This document shows, in pieces, positions 1 through 12,238 of a stretch of 26,099 nt of DNA. The stretch lies in contig JADNRY010000797.1 in the NCBI GenBank assembly GCA_015501585.1, positions 1 through 26,099 on the forward strand. The letters are read 5' to 3'. The notes beneath the pieces are model-generated. The model worked only from the letters and a program-made list of their open reading frames with translations, was not told the origin of the DNA and did not search any database. This DNA is from Rhodocollybia butyracea (lineage: Eukaryota; Basidiomycota; Agaricomycetes; Agaricales; Omphalotaceae). Position 1 is the first letter of the stretch, and every line of letters starts with the position of its first letter. Position numbers and translations under genes: made by a program.

Positions 1-933
1 ATTCTTCCCACGATTCTGATCTTGCCTTTCGGCCCTACATCGGCTCCGCTTCCATTCCGGCCTAGGTTGCATGACCTTGTCACGGTGAGTGATCATGAAG
101 TGTAAAGGCACTCCTGACCCTGGAGAATTGTGGAGTAATCAGAGAAACCTCCCTCAGATCAAAACACTTTAAAACTATGTTAATCCTCATGAAATCATAT
201 TTTAACTCTGATATATATCCAAGAATGGACTATTTCTTTATTGTGTGTACCATATATAGGCTGGAGTTTCCTTTCTGAGCCAGATTCCTCTGTTCCACTC
301 TCTTTCTGTCTCTCTCCACATCTGTTTCATCTATTTTTGTATTAAACTCTCTCTACTCAGTATATAAGCCAGATATATTTATTCAATAAGACAAGTTTCT
401 TGCCCTTGACTTGACTGCTAAGACCAGTGCTCCGTAGAACATCCCCACAGGATCAGTAGCATGACGCCTCCTGACTTGGTGATTTTTAGAAAGTAATCTA
501 ACTTCACGAGCTTCACAAAGCCCATTTATATCTTGATTGAATTTAAGTGTGTAGAGTTCTCTCGAACTCCAGATCAACTCAAATCTAGTTGCTTCCTTAG
601 AGGGGACAGTTTCTAGTAAGGGATTATTTGGCTCCAGAGTGAGGGTTCCTTAGTTGACTTCTTCACAAAGTTAGAGGAGCCACTAAGATTGTGGTACGAG
701 TTCCTAGTGATTAAGTTCACTCACGATATTGTAGCTTGGCCCAGAGTTTGGTCAAGGACTTTATGGCGTCACAGCAGCTAGTGCCAGAGTTTGCCTAGGG
801 TTGTTGACAAACCTCAAGATTACTATTCTAGCTAGAGCCAGAGTTTGCCTAGGAGAATCTTAGTTTTGTTGTATTGGTTTTTTTGGTTTTGGTTAATTGA
901 TTTGGACACCTCTGGCCTCAGACCAAAGTCGAC
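1..933. other. non-coding flank or leader upstream of copia remnant
   Basis: No convincing gene is seen. The stretch is AT-rich with TATA-like strings near 250 and 360. The ten-base string CCAGAGTTTG occurs at 741-750, 784-793 and 839-848. A copy of the copia LTR would be expected here for an intact element, but none of the LTR sequence seen at 5800 or 22115 is present. So the element has lost its 5' LTR, or this is a rearranged leader. Nothing else can be supported. Confidence 0.5.
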
Positions 934-1311
934 ATGGACATTGATGATTATGAGGAAATGTATGGCTTTGGAGACGAGCGCCTTATTTTCTGGCAAGCTT
1001 CCCTTAATAGTTTTAAGGAAAAATTCACTGACCAATTGCACTCATTACAACAGATGTTCAATAATATGGCTGGAATATTGAACAGTCCAAATGGACCTTA
1101 TGTATCACATTCTCCATGCTTCTTGAACTCTGTACCTCCTAGTGAGGGTAATTTAAATAAAATGGTTTCCAATGATGTGCATGGTGCGAATAAGAACCTT
1201 AGTCAGATATTTAATACATGGCTGCTTGATTCCGGTGCATCTGGATATTTCACCCCTTATTGGCAAGACTTTGTGCCTTATAAAAAATTCACACATCAGA
1301 TACCTGTCCAA
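934..1311 (+). pseudogene. copia gag remnant and protease N-part
   Basis: The open frame from ATG at 934 encodes about 90 residues of short, unrecognised gag-like sequence. The copia protease active-site region then follows, with WLLDSGAS near residues 96-103; the Asp in DSG is the catalytic residue of this aspartic protease family. The frame ends where an inserted segment begins (1312). It resumes at 2421 in the continuation expected for this protease (QTADEQ...). The gag part is much shorter than usual and lacks a zinc knuckle, so most of gag is probably deleted. Confidence 0.75.
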
Positions 1312-2420
1312 TGATACACCCCATAATAATTTGGACTTAAAATGCCTAATTGGCCATGTTTCAGTATCACTGATACAGTCAGATTATGTGCAGTATGTTG
1401 TATTTTGAGATTATCAATAGAGAACTGAGCACAGACACCAACTGACAATGATTCCTAAATGGATTCTTGTTAGTACAACACAGTTGCACATGTTCCATAC
1501 CTCAGAATATTAAAATTCAAGCTTTGTGTTGCATTATACAGTCCAAGTTTGGTTCAATGAAGTACAATTTGACATACATACGCAATGCCACCAATCAGAG
1601 CAAACTCCGTGTATGCCATAACACAGTAAGGCATTGAATAAGCATTTTCGGTTGCAAGCAATCTAATTGTTTTGATTGTGCCATCAATGAGAGATAACTC
1701 CGCTCCGTGTGGCGGCATTGAATACTATATTCGGCTCCATGGAGGAGTGTGCCACCAATGATGGTAGACGCCGATTGAAGTGTTGTGGTGGTTCCGTGTG
1801 GCACAATATAGTGCCACTAGTAAAAACAATTCAAATCCACGTCTAAGCTAGACCCGGAACTACTGTAACATTGGATTTATCCATATGTATTGCATTATGA
1901 AGCACAAAAACATGCTGAACAAGTGTTTAATTACATTGCACAGGTATAAAAGACATGAGAAGTCTACAAAGAAGGCAAGCACCCGCCGCCAGCAGGTATA
2001 CAGCTCATTGCCAGAGTTTGTGTGACAGGGATCGCTTCGGCACCTAGCAGAGTAACAAGTAATTGACAACTGGATAAGACCTGTTGAAATAACTTGTATT
2101 TGATAAAAAGAATTGAATAGAGCATAACATTGAAAGACCTGTATTATTAACTTGTACTATCACTGAAGAAAGAACAGTAAAGTTATTGGCACAGATCAAG
2201 TAAAGGTATTCACAGTAAAGTTATTGCATCCACATTCTGTGGGACTCAGCAGATAAAACCTATACCTTGCATTCCAATCCCCTAAAAGCAGTTGTACTTT
2301 GAATTTTATATCTTTTCTTGCACCCTCTGAACTTGTGTTTGATTTAAGTGTGTGTGTGTTGGTGTGTGTTAGACTTGTTCTTACATTCACTTTTGTGTGC
2401 ACTCCGAAGTCAGCATATCA
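1312..2420 (+). mobile_element. probable solo LTR inserted in copia protease
   Basis: This 1109-bp block interrupts the protease reading frame and has no long open frame of its own. Its ends are TGATA and TATCA, an inverted pair starting TG and ending CA as in LTRs. It is flanked by CCAA (1308-1311) and CCAG (2421-2424), which would be a 4-bp target duplication with one later change. A TATA-like string GGTATAAAAG lies near 1941. Diverged short direct repeats (GCATTGAATA..TTCGG and TGCCACCAAT-like) lie at 1584-1790. Orientation is assumed from the TATA string. No internal retrotransposon genes are present, so a solo LTR is the best reading; another element type is possible. Confidence 0.5.
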
Positions 2421-5400
2421 CCAGACTGCTGACGAACAAACGTCAACCTTTATTGAAGGTGCCGGAACAGTCTACATAAGGCATGACAATGGCAAAGGAA
2501 AAATCCTCACGATTAAGTTACACCCAGTGTTTTACCAACTGCATTGCACACACCGACTTCTATCTGTTGGTTTATTAAATCGACAGGGTTGTTACACAAC
2601 TATTAACATTGAAAAATCAGTTATTCGTAAGACAGATGATGACTCAATAATCATGACCTTATATCCCAATAATCACAGGGATAATATTCACTGGCTAAAG
2701 GCCGATGTAGTGAAATCTGAGATAGGCATGATATCATCTCCTAATGATTTTAACACTTGGCATAACCATTTTGCACATCCCGGCGATGTTGTATTACGCA
2801 ATGCTCCTGGAAATGTCAACGGACTACCTAAGTTGTCAATACCAGATAAAGAATCTCCATGCAAAGGTTGCGCGCTTGGAAAGGCTGCCTCCAAAGCATA
2901 CCCTAAGTCCGAGAAACAAGCAGCCAATCCTATGGATTTAATTCACGCAGATTTGGTTGAAATTCCAACCGTCTCTTATCATAAATTTAAATTTGTGATC
3001 ACTCTGCTGGATGACTGCTCTTCCCATTCTACTTCAATCATGCTGCAACAAAAATCAGAAATGTTTCAAGCCTTCAAGGATTTCAAACCTTGGGCTGAAA
3101 AACAAACTGGATGCAAACTTGTGCATTTCCGCATTGATCAAGGGGGAGAACTTATCTCAAAGGAATTTACTTCCTTTCTCAAGTCTGAGGGTATCGATAT
3201 TCAAATGTCCGAACCTTATGTTCATCAACAGAATGGTAGAGTGGAATGTATCAACTGTACACTCATGGAAAAATCCGAACCCATGTGACACCATGCATGC
3301 TGCCCGGAGTCCTGGTGGCAATTTTCATATTCCACAGGAGTACATGTGTACAACCGCACACCGATCCGTCGATTGAACTGGAAGACACCAATTGAAGGTT
3401 TTCTCAAAAAGAAACCTGATGTCTTGTACTTCAGAACCTTTGGCTGTGGCGCTTATGTCTTTATTCCTATTGACAAGGGAAAAAGTAAACAATCTCCACA
3501 CTCTGAAGCAATGACTTTCATTGGATATGACCAAGGAAGCAAAGGATATCTATTCATGCATAGCAATAATTCTGTTGTGCATGCTGCACAAGTAACTTTC
3601 TATGAGAAATGGTTTCCATGGTGCAAATCTGAATCTGATTCTGGAGTAAAACCCGCTATACCTGTTGCCCCCACGCCTGTGAAACCTTCACAACCTTCAA
3701 ATGGTAATGGTGCAGACATTCCATTTGATCCGGAATTTCCAGAAGATCAACCACAACTGTTTACTGAACCGGATAATGGACTACACAGTCCACCAGCTGG
3801 CCCAGATCCAGATCTACCTGGTGATGATGATGCTCCAAATCCCAATCCTCCGGTACCATCTCAATCACCCACCCCTCCACCTCAAGCAAGAGACCCTTCG
3901 CCACCTGCTCCCAATCCTAATCCATTCAGCTACCGTCCTGAAGACGTTGAAGCATGGAAACGCATGAACCCCACTAGAGAACTCTGTGCACCCTTGCGCC
4001 CTGGCATGATACCCATGCCTGGCACTTGGAGCCGACAAGCTGATCATGAAGAACGTGCTGAGTGCTTTGGACATGCTAGACATGGACTTGTGCCTGCTTG
4101 CAATATAGTTCCTGATCAAGTTCCGCCACCGGTTCCACCACCACGTCCATTGAATCCTGATGACCGTATGGTCACACAGCCACCACCTGGCGCTAATCCT
4201 GATTCTGACATTGAAGAGGAAGCACTTCTGACTAAACTAGCTCAGGAAGGGGTAGTTGAATTACAAAAATACCTTCTTTTGCCAGCAATCTCTGATTCTC
4301 TAGAAGAATCATTTTTTATCACAGATCTTGACAGTGAAATGATACCTGCTAAACATGCAGCTGCCTGGAATAATCCTGATAATTGGATTTCTCCAATGTC
4401 ATACTGTCATTTACCATCTGCTGAAAGAAAGAAATGGGATCAAGCATGCAAAGATGAGATCAATGGTTTGAAGAAACAAAATGTTTTTGAAGTAGTTGAT
4501 CTACCAAAAGGTCACAAACCTATCCGTTGTCAATGGGTTTTTACTAAAAAATCTGATGGTTGCTATAAAGCCCGACTCATAGCAAAAGGTTTTTCACAAG
4601 TAGAAGGTGTGGATTATAATGAGTTGTTCTCACTGGTCGCCCGGTTTGAAACTGTATGAACTCTCCTAGCATTAGCCACATTAGAGAACTGGGAAATCCA
4701 GGCTTTTCTTTATGGCAAGCTAGATGAAGAAATCTACATGGAACAACCTAAAGACTTCATCAAAGAAGGCACACTGAAAGTATGGCAGTTACATTGTGCA
4801 TTATACGGACTGAAACAAGCTAGCTTATCCTGGTGGAAGGAATGTAATGCCTCCATGGGAAAATTGGGATTTAAGCGCTGTTCTTCAGATGCTGGTGTAT
4901 ATGTCTTTAAATCAAATGGCAAAAACTGTAACTGCCATCATCTATGTTGATGATGCACTCTTTCTTGGCAAGGACAAAGACAAAGATCTTGTTCTTAAAA
5001 AGAAAAAACAAGTTTATGAAATTATGGGAATGCTGTAATCTAGGAGAACCAACTGAGTTCCTTGGAATGCAGATTACATGGGATCATTCCAAACGTGTCT
5101 TAACACTTGACCAACAGCCCTATCTTCGAAAGGTCATAGAACATTTTGGATTGGCTAATTCAAAAGCTACCCCGAGCCCATTACCTTCATCCTGGGTTCC
5201 TCATGCAAACACTGGTCGTGTAGATGCCAAACTAAGACAACACTTCCAAAGTGTAATTGGATCTTTATTGTATCTAATGCTAGGCACCCGACCCGACATT
5301 GCTTATGCTGTTATAAAACTCTCACAGTATTCGGCAAATCCAAACCCAGACCACCTGGCCAAAGCACTTTACATTGTGCGCTACTTAATTGGGACTTCTA

Positions 5401-5704
5401 CTTACGTACTTGTCTTTGATGGTAGATCTGACTATGGCTTCTTAGCCTATTGTGATTCTGACTGGGCGTCAGATCCAGATGATCGAAAATCCCATACTGG
5501 GATGATTATCAAACTTGCCACAGGTCCAATCTGCTGGACTTCTCACAAACAGAAAAACAGTTGCCTTTTCATCAACTGATGCTGAATACATGGCTTTATC
5601 TGTATGTTCCTACTGATGATAATGTCACAGATCTTCTCACAAAGAACCTTGCACTTGTCAAATTTCAGAAATTCCGTAACAGCCTTGGAATTCTCTTTAA
5701 TTGA
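2421..5704 (+). pseudogene. copia pol pseudogene (protease C-part, integrase, RT, RNase H)
   Basis: Domains in order: protease remainder (2421-2650); the GAG-pre-integrase HHCC zinc region (HNHFAHPG ... CKGCALGK, 2760-2885); integrase core with the DDE residues in HADLV, RIDQGGE and NGRVE (2945-3245); integrase C-terminal region (3346-3640); a Pro/Asp-rich linker (3640-4200); reverse transcriptase including ARLIAKGFSQ and YVDD (4350-5030); and RNase H including CDSDWASDPDDRKSHTG (5440-5500). Lesions visible: TGA at 3286 and TGA at 4657, each where family members carry Arg; loss of the RT motif A block containing its catalytic Asp near 4700; frameshifts in A-runs near 4920 and 5000 and near 5555; and a large in-element deletion after 5608 removing the middle of RNase H. 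The tail (VPTDDNV ... LLTKNL) ends at 5704. It cannot make active enzymes. Confidence 0.9.
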
Positions 5705-5790
5705 TTCATCATAGACTGTGCAATATGTCTATAAACTATAATGCCATTTAAAGTCAATAAAAATTATACTTCTTAGCTACAATTCTTAGC

Positions 5791-5799
5791 AAGGGGGAG
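5791..5799 (+). promoter_or_regulatory. polypurine tract of copia element
   Basis: AAGGGGGAG lies immediately before the TG that starts the 3' LTR. In LTR retrotransposons this tract primes plus-strand DNA synthesis, and its position fits exactly. Confidence 0.8.
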
Positions 5800-6209
5800 T
5801 GTTAAAACTAGATTACCGCTTATGAGTCCTATCTAATCAGTAATGTGAGTCGACTAGACGCACTTGCTATACAATCAATGAACTGTCGATATATGCTATG
5901 TTGAAACTCACCCTCAAACACTAGACGCAGCCTCTACGCAGGTTCGTATAGATGTAGTCAATTATGCCATTCGCTATTAGTCTTATGATACATAGCTTGT
6001 ACACTGCCTTGCAGTACCTATGAACATTACCTATAGAATTACCATACAGACTCCATCTTCTAGGGTACATTATGCACATGTATATGCACTATGTTTAGCA
6101 GTACGACTCAAGTAGACTCATACATTGTTATAGGGTTTATTATATTCTGTAGTATAAATACTGTAGATATTTTACTGTAACAATAACCAAGAATCCTACT
6201 ATTTGTCTG
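5800..6209 (+). repeat. copia 3' LTR, left part
   Basis: It starts TGTTAAAACTAG and matches the solo LTR at 22115 along its whole length, with only a handful of substitutions by eye. It contains a TATA-like TATAAATA at 6153-6160. The match breaks at 6209, where the hAT-like element starts, and continues at 12727-12832. Confidence 0.9.
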
Positions 6210-6430
6210 TAGGGTTTGAAGGTCCAATCCAATTCAGTTTATTTACCAAAAATTCAATGAATCATGAATTGGACCAGTCCATAAAAAACCTAAATCTGTA
6301 TGAACCATGGACCTGCACTGATTGCACTGGTCCACTGGTCCAATTCATCCTGGTTCATGCAGTTTAAATCAGTGCAAATTTAAACTGGTGCAGACCGGTT
6401 TAAACTGATTTAAACTGCACATGCATGAAA
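6210..6430 (+). repeat. left terminal inverted repeat and subterminal motifs of hAT-like element
   Basis: The 24-bp terminal repeat (6210-6233) is followed by repeated TGGTCCA, TGGACCAG and ATGAACC-like strings on both strands and by an ACCGGTTTAAACTG block at 6394-6408. The same motifs recur inverted at 11590-11776. Clustered subterminal motifs are the usual transposase-binding arrangement in hAT elements; here that role is inferred. Confidence 0.75.
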
Positions 6431-6739
6431 GATATTTAGATATGTAACAAGTGAGACCATGTAAGAAACTACTATAAAACAATATAAAACATTCAATATA
6501 TGCTCTAGGCTGCCTTACACTGCTCTTTTACCATGCAGAAATGCTTTCCAGGTTTGGCAGTCATTGGTCATCTGTTAAAACAGACCATGGATAGTGTATT
6601 GTATCATGTCAGGCTCTCAGCATCAGGAAAATACCCCCTTTACTCAAGGAGAGTTGAGCCAACCTGGATGACCCTTCAGCCAGCCTGAGGGCTGTATGGC
6701 CCCCAATGGTCATTGGGGGCCATACAGCACTCAATGCAA

Positions 6740-6905
6740 GGTTGATCTATTTCAATCCACTGAAGCCAACTTCAAACCAACTTCAAACCAGCTTCAAGCC
6801 AACTTCAAGCCAACTTGGGTAACTTGAGCAACTTCAAGGCAACTCAAGTCAGTCTCAAGTCAGCCTGAACTCAGCTAGAGTAGTCCCAAGTCAATCTCAA
6901 GCCAC
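6740..6905 (+). repeat. left short-repeat array (CAACTTCAA-type)
   Basis: About ten degenerate 11-13 bp repeats related to CCAACTTCAAACCAACTTCAA, then AACTCAAGTCAG variants. The complementary array is at 11160-11420, so the two form part of the foldback. Confidence 0.75.
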
Positions 6906-7039
6906 CTGTGAGTAGGCAACATATTACTTCAAGAACATTCAAGTCACAACAACTAAGTGTTCAAATGATGTAATTTGTATACAAACAAAGTACAAAATAA
7001 ATGATAATAACATAAGATAATAGCAAAGTTTAGCGTGAG

Positions 7040-8222
7040 TACAGCAATAGTAAGGGGGTACCTAGGGAATCTAAACGAGCCCTATAACAAAGAAATGGAA
7101 TGAAAACTGAGGGGAATATGGCAAAAACAGGAAAAACCACCTAAATGAGACTGACCAGGGTGAGATGACCAAGATGGAAAGTGACCAAGAAGTGAGTGGA
7201 GGAGCATGGAGAGGGTCCTAATTGAATGTGAATGGGCCCTACCTCGGAAAAATTGAGTGAAAATTGAAGGAGTTATGGCAAAAACATTGAAAATCACCTA
7301 TATGATGAGAGAGAGAGGGAAAAGTTGGGAATTGCTCTAGCGTGAGTAGGGCGATAGTGAGGGGGTACCTAGGGGATCTAAACGAGCCCTGGACGAAAGA
7401 AATTGAATGAGAACTGAGGGAAATATGGCAAAAACAGCGAAAATCACCTAAGTGAGACTGACCAGGGGGAGATGACCAAGATGAAAGGTGATCAAGAAGT
7501 GAGTAGAGGAGCATGGAGAGGGTCCTAAGCGAATGTGAACGGGCCCTACCTCGGAAAAATTGAGTGAAAATTGAAGAAGTTATGGCAAAAACATTGAAAA
7601 TCACCTATATGACGAGAGAGAGATGGAAAAAGTTGGGAATTGCTCTAGCGTGAGTACAGCGACAGTGAGGGGGTACCTAGGGGATCTAAACGAGCCCTGG
7701 ACAAAAGAAATTGAATGAGAACTGAGGGAAATATGGCAAAAACAGCGAAAATCACCTAAGTGAGACTGACCAGGGGGAGATGACCAAGATGAAAGGTGAT
7801 CAAGAAGTGAGTAGAGGAGCATGGAGAGGGTCCTAAGCGAATGTGAACGGGCCCTACCTCGGAAAAATTGAGTGAAAATTGAAGGAGTTATGGCAAAAAC
7901 ATTGAAAATCACCTATATGACAAGAGAGAGATGGAAAAAGTTGGGAATTGCTCTGGCGTGAGTAGGGCGATAGTGAGGGGGTACCTAGGGGATCTAAACG
8001 AGCCCTGGACGAAAGAAATTGAATAAGAACTGATGGAATTATGGCAAAAACAGCGAAAATCACCTAAGTGAGACTGACCTGGGGACAGTAACCACAATGG
8101 GGAGCTATTCAAACAATATTGAAGCGGTGGGGAGAGGGTCCCTAGGGGATCTAAACGAGCTCTACAGCGAAGAAATTGAGTGAAAACTGAAGGAGATATG
8201 ACAAGAACACCAAAACTCACCT
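7040..8222 (-). repeat. left foldback arm: tandem 308-bp dimeric units
   Basis: Nearly four tandem units with a spacing of 307-308 bp, homologous to the right arm but in opposite orientation. Each unit is a dimer of two related segments of about 154 bp, both beginning (on the minus strand) with GTGATTTTC..TGTTTTTGCC. The unit next to the central spacer (8060-8222) is the most diverged. Open frames of about 103 codons recur once per unit, but they follow from the repeat and show no sign of coding selection. Confidence 0.9.
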
Positions 8223-8720
8223 AAGTGGGACAGACAGTATGGGGAGTTGCTGAGACAAGATTAAAGAGGCAGAGAGGAACAGTAAGAAGGAGTAAAAATG
8301 CAACGCTCTATCATGACCAGTTCCAAAGAACCTCGAGAAAGGTGGCAGCTGCCTGTAACTGTGCTATCTTAACCATGTCCAAGCTCGGCCTCTCGAGAAA
8401 GACAGTTACAGTGAGAAAATAAACAAAAACAAATGGGTAATCAAGAAAGACTAATGGTGGATGGATTTGTTGGCAACACAGCAGGGAATCCCAGAGACGA
8501 TGGTGGAGGAGCGAGAACATGCAAGTTGAATGATTTGTCATAAGTTAACACATGACCATCAGACTTAGGCATTTTTTTGTCTTCTTATTATATCTCCTGA
8601 AGTTTTCATGCAATTTCTTCAAAGTAGGGCTCACTCACATTGCCTAAAGACATTCTCTATGCTGCTTTGATCTCATATGATCAGTTCCCCATGTTGTTCA
8701 GCACTCCTCAGTTCATTCTC
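8223..8720. other. central spacer of foldback element
   Basis: About 0.5 kb of sequence not shared by the two arms. It holds short direct copies of CTCGAGAAAG near 8331 and 8391 and a small inverted TAACTGT/ACAGTTA pair. No recognisable gene is present. Confidence 0.6.
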
Positions 8721-11020
8721 ACTTAAGTGATTTTCGCTGTTTTTGCCATATTTCCATCAGTTTCCATTCGATTTCTTTCGTCCAGGGCTCGTTTAGATCC
8801 CCTAGGTACCCCCTAACTATCGCCTTACTCACGCTAGAGCAATTCCCAACTTTTTCCATCTCTCTCTCATCATATAGGTGATTTTCAATGTTTTTGCCAT
8901 AACTCCTTCAATTCTCACTCAATTTTTCCGAGGTAGGGCCCGTTCACATTCGCTTAGGACCCTCTCCATGCTCCTCTACTCACTTCTTGATCACCTTTCA
9001 TCTTGGTCATCTCCCCCTGGTCAGTCTCACTTAGGTGATTTTCGCTGTTTTTGCCATATTTCCCTCAGTTCTCATTCAATTTCTTTCGTCCAGGGCTCGT
9101 TTAGATCCCCTAGGTACCCCCTCACTGTCGCCTTACTCACGCTAGAGCAATTCCCAACTTTTTCCATCACTCTCTCATCATATAGGTGGTTTTCAATGTT
9201 TTTGCCATAACTCCTTCAATTTTCATTCAATTTTTCCGAGGTAGGGCCCATTCACATTCGCTTAGGACCCTCTCTATGCTCCTCCACTCACTTCTTGATC
9301 ACCTTTCATCTTGGTCATCTCACCCTGGTCAGTCTCATTTAGGTGGTTTTCGCTGTTTTTGCCATAATTCCATCAGTTCTTATTCAATTTCTTTCGTCCA
9401 GGGCTCGTTTAGATCCCCTAGGTACCCCCTCACTGTCGACGTACTCACGCTAGAGCAATTCCCAACTTTTTCCATCTCTCTCTCGTCATATAGGTGATTT
9501 TTAATGTTTTTGCCATAACTCCTTCAATTCTCACTCAATTTTTCCGAGGTAGGGCCCGTTCACATTCGCTTAGGACCCTCTCCATGCTCCTCTACTCACT
9601 TCTTGATCACCTTTCATCTTGGTCATCTCCCCCTGGTCAGTCTCACTTAGGTGATTTTCGCTGTTTTTGCCATATTTCCCTCAGTTCTCATTCAATTTCT
9701 TTCGTCCAGGGCTCGTTTAGATCCCCTAGGTGCCCCCTCACTGTCGCGGTACTCACGCTAGAGCAATTCCCAACTTTTTCCATCTCTCTCTCGTCATATA
9801 GGTGATTTTCAATGTTTTTGCCATAACTCCTTCAATTCTCACTCAATTTTTCCGAGGTAGGGCCCGTTCACATTCGCTTAGGACCCTCTCTATGCTCCTT
9901 CACTCACTTCCTGGTCACTTTCCATCTTGTTCATCTGCCCCTGGTCAGTCTCACTTAGGTGATTTTCGCTGTATTTGCCATATTTCCATCAGTTTCCATT
10001 CGATTTCTTTCGTCCAGGGCTCGTTTAGATCCCCTAGGTACCCCCTCACTATCGCCTTACTCATGCTAGAGCAATTCCCAACTTTTTCCATCACTCTCTC
10101 ATCATATAGGTGATTTTCAATGTTTTTGCCATAACTCCTTCAATTTTCATTCAATTTTTCCGAGGTAGGGCCCATTCACATTCGCTTAGGACCCTCTCTA
10201 TGCTCCTCTACTCACTTCCTGGTCACTTTCCATCTGGGTCATCTCCCCCTGGTCAGTCTCACTTAGGTGATTTTCGCTGTATTTGCCATATTTCCATCAG
10301 TTTCCATTCGATTTCTTTCGTCCAGGGCTCGTTTAGATCCCCTAGGTACCCCCTCACTATCGCCTTACTCACGCTAGAGCAATTCCCAACTTTTTCCATC
10401 ACTCTCTCATCATATAGGTGATTTTCAATGTTTTTGCCATAACTCCTTCAATTTTCACTCAATTTTTCCGAGGTAGGGCCCGTTCACATTCGCTTAGGAC
10501 CCTCTCCATGCTCCTCTACTCACTTCTTGATCACCTTTCATCTTGGTCATCTCCCCCTGGTCAGTCTCACTTAGGTGATTTTCGCTGTTTTTGCCATATT
10601 TCCATCAGTTCTTATTCAATTTCTTTCGTCCAGGGCTCGTTTAGATCCCCTAGGTACCCCCTCACTATCGCCGTACTCATGCTAGAGCAATTCCCAACTT
10701 TTTCCATCACTCTCTCATCATATAGGTGATTTTCAATGTTTATGCCATAACTCCTTCAATTTTCACTCAATTTTTCCGAGGTAGGGCCCATTCACATTCG
10801 CTTAGGACCCTCTCTATGCTCCTCTACTCACTTCCTGGTCACTTTCCATCTGGGTCATCTCCCCCTGGTCAGTCTCACTTAGGTGATTTTTGATGTTTTT
10901 GTCATCTCTCCCTTGTTTTTCTCTCATTTTAAATGTAGGGCACATTCACAGTCTCTAGGGAGCCTCTCTATGTTCCTTTATTCACTTCCTGTCTTTGCAC
11001 TTTCCTACCCTGGTCCCATC
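8721..11020 (+). repeat. right foldback arm: seven tandem 308-bp dimeric units
   Basis: A-type half-units start at about 8876, 9184, 9492, 9800, 10108, 10416 and 10724. B-type half-units (GATTTTCGCTG...) lie between them. The spacing of equivalent points is 308 bp almost without exception. Neighbouring units differ by scattered substitutions only, so the array is homogenised. The outermost half-unit (10878-11020) is a diverged third type. The arm is about three units longer than the left arm. Confidence 0.9.
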
Positions 11021-11159
11021 CCACACTACCCCCAGTTGTATAGAATTTGTCTAGATACCTAATGACCTCTGTCCACACAATTGATCTTTTTTAAACCTAA
11101 ACCTCATTCAAGTTCAACTTAAATAGCAACTTTGGGCATTACTACTCTACAGTTGAACT

Positions 11160-11420
11160 CAGTACATGCCTTATACCAGGTTAAGCTCAAGTTGACTTCA
11201 GTTAATCTCAAGTTAACCTCAAGTTGACAAATCTACTGAGGTTGACCCTGGTTGATCTCAAGCTAACAAATCTACTCAAGTTGACCCAGGTTAGCCTCAA
11301 GTTGGCAAATCTACTCAAGTTGGCCCAGGTCAACCTCAAGTTGACAAATATACTCAGGTTGGCCTCAAGTTGGCAAATATACTGAAGTTGGCCTCAAGTT
11401 GGCTCAAGTTGGCTTGAGTC
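11160..11420 (+). repeat. right short-repeat array (TCAAGTTGG-type)
   Basis: Repeats of about 33 bp built on CTCAAGTTGGCAAATCTACT, degenerate toward the edges and complementary in motif to the array at 6740-6905. Confidence 0.75.
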
Positions 11421-12131
11421 TATTAGCCTTTTCCTGATGAGACTTGTTGCATGGTACTGTTCAATAGGTTATGAGTAGTCTTTCCAGTCTTGTATTAGCT
11501 TATTGCTTGAGACCATTAAAAAATATAAATTTTATTGATCAAAATTGGAGAAAATATACTCATTTATCTAAAATTATTTTTTGCTATGTGGCTGTACCGG
11601 TTTAGACCGGTTTAAACTGATTCTTTGTGGTTCACTTTTTTTTCTGAGATTTTGATGAACCATGAACTGGACCAGGTTTAAATCATGGACTGGTCCATCT
11701 ATCATCAGTTCATTTTGCAGTTCAGTTCAGTGCAATTCATCAGTTTTTTGCAGTCCATTGAATTGGACCTTCAAACTGTTATGACCCACATCCACATCTT
11801 ATGCACCCACCTTTTTCTTCTATTAACCAACTATGGCCACTATCATTAACATTCCTACTTCACACTTATTACACACATTCATTACTTATTTTCTCTTCAC
11901 ACCGCTTGAGATAATGCCGCACAGACCCTTATACACAGTATTGACTCATTATTACTCAATTCCGGTTCCACTGAATGACTCAACATCAGTCAATCACGGT
12001 TCTGCTTAAATGATTCACCATCAGTCATTGCACAGCATCCGCAGTCAGGCTGATCAATCCGCAGCATTTCCGCAGTTATGATGCAAATCTAGTCATTGCA
12101 CAGCATTTCCTAACTAGTACATATTAAACAG

Positions 12132-12138
12132 TATATAA
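12132..12138 (+). promoter_or_regulatory. LTR TATA box
   Basis: TATATAA in the middle of the solo LTR. Transcription would be expected to begin a few tens of bases downstream, which would place the hairpin array in the R/U5 part of the transcript. The start site is inferred, not seen. Confidence 0.55.
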
Positions 12139-12238
12139 GAAGGCTAGATTTACCAATGTAGAGTAGACATATTATTTTCTTAAATCCAAACCCCCACTTG
12201 TTTGCTGTTATCACTTGTGTGAATCACCAGACCAACTC

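Noticed and set aside
2299..2420. N-terminal extension of the 329-codon frame starting at 2299
   Set aside because: The first 40 or so residues are encoded by the inserted LTR-like block, not by the copia element; real pol similarity starts at 2421.
6740..6905. Possible CRISPR-like short regular repeats
   Set aside because: The repeats are degenerate, without unique spacers of fixed size, and belong to the subterminal array of a eukaryotic hAT-like element.
8225..8422. 65-codon open frame in the central spacer of the foldback element
   Set aside because: Short, basic, with no motif, and lying partly in repeat-derived sequence. No evidence that it is a gene or a transposase remnant.
8876..10729. 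Six consecutive open frames of about 103 codons with near-identical sequence, mirrored on the minus strand at 7082-8220
   Set aside because: They repeat because the 308-bp DNA unit repeats. They overlap end to start by four bases, have GTG starts and no protein features, and half-units of the same DNA are read in different frames. Best explained as satellite-type DNA.
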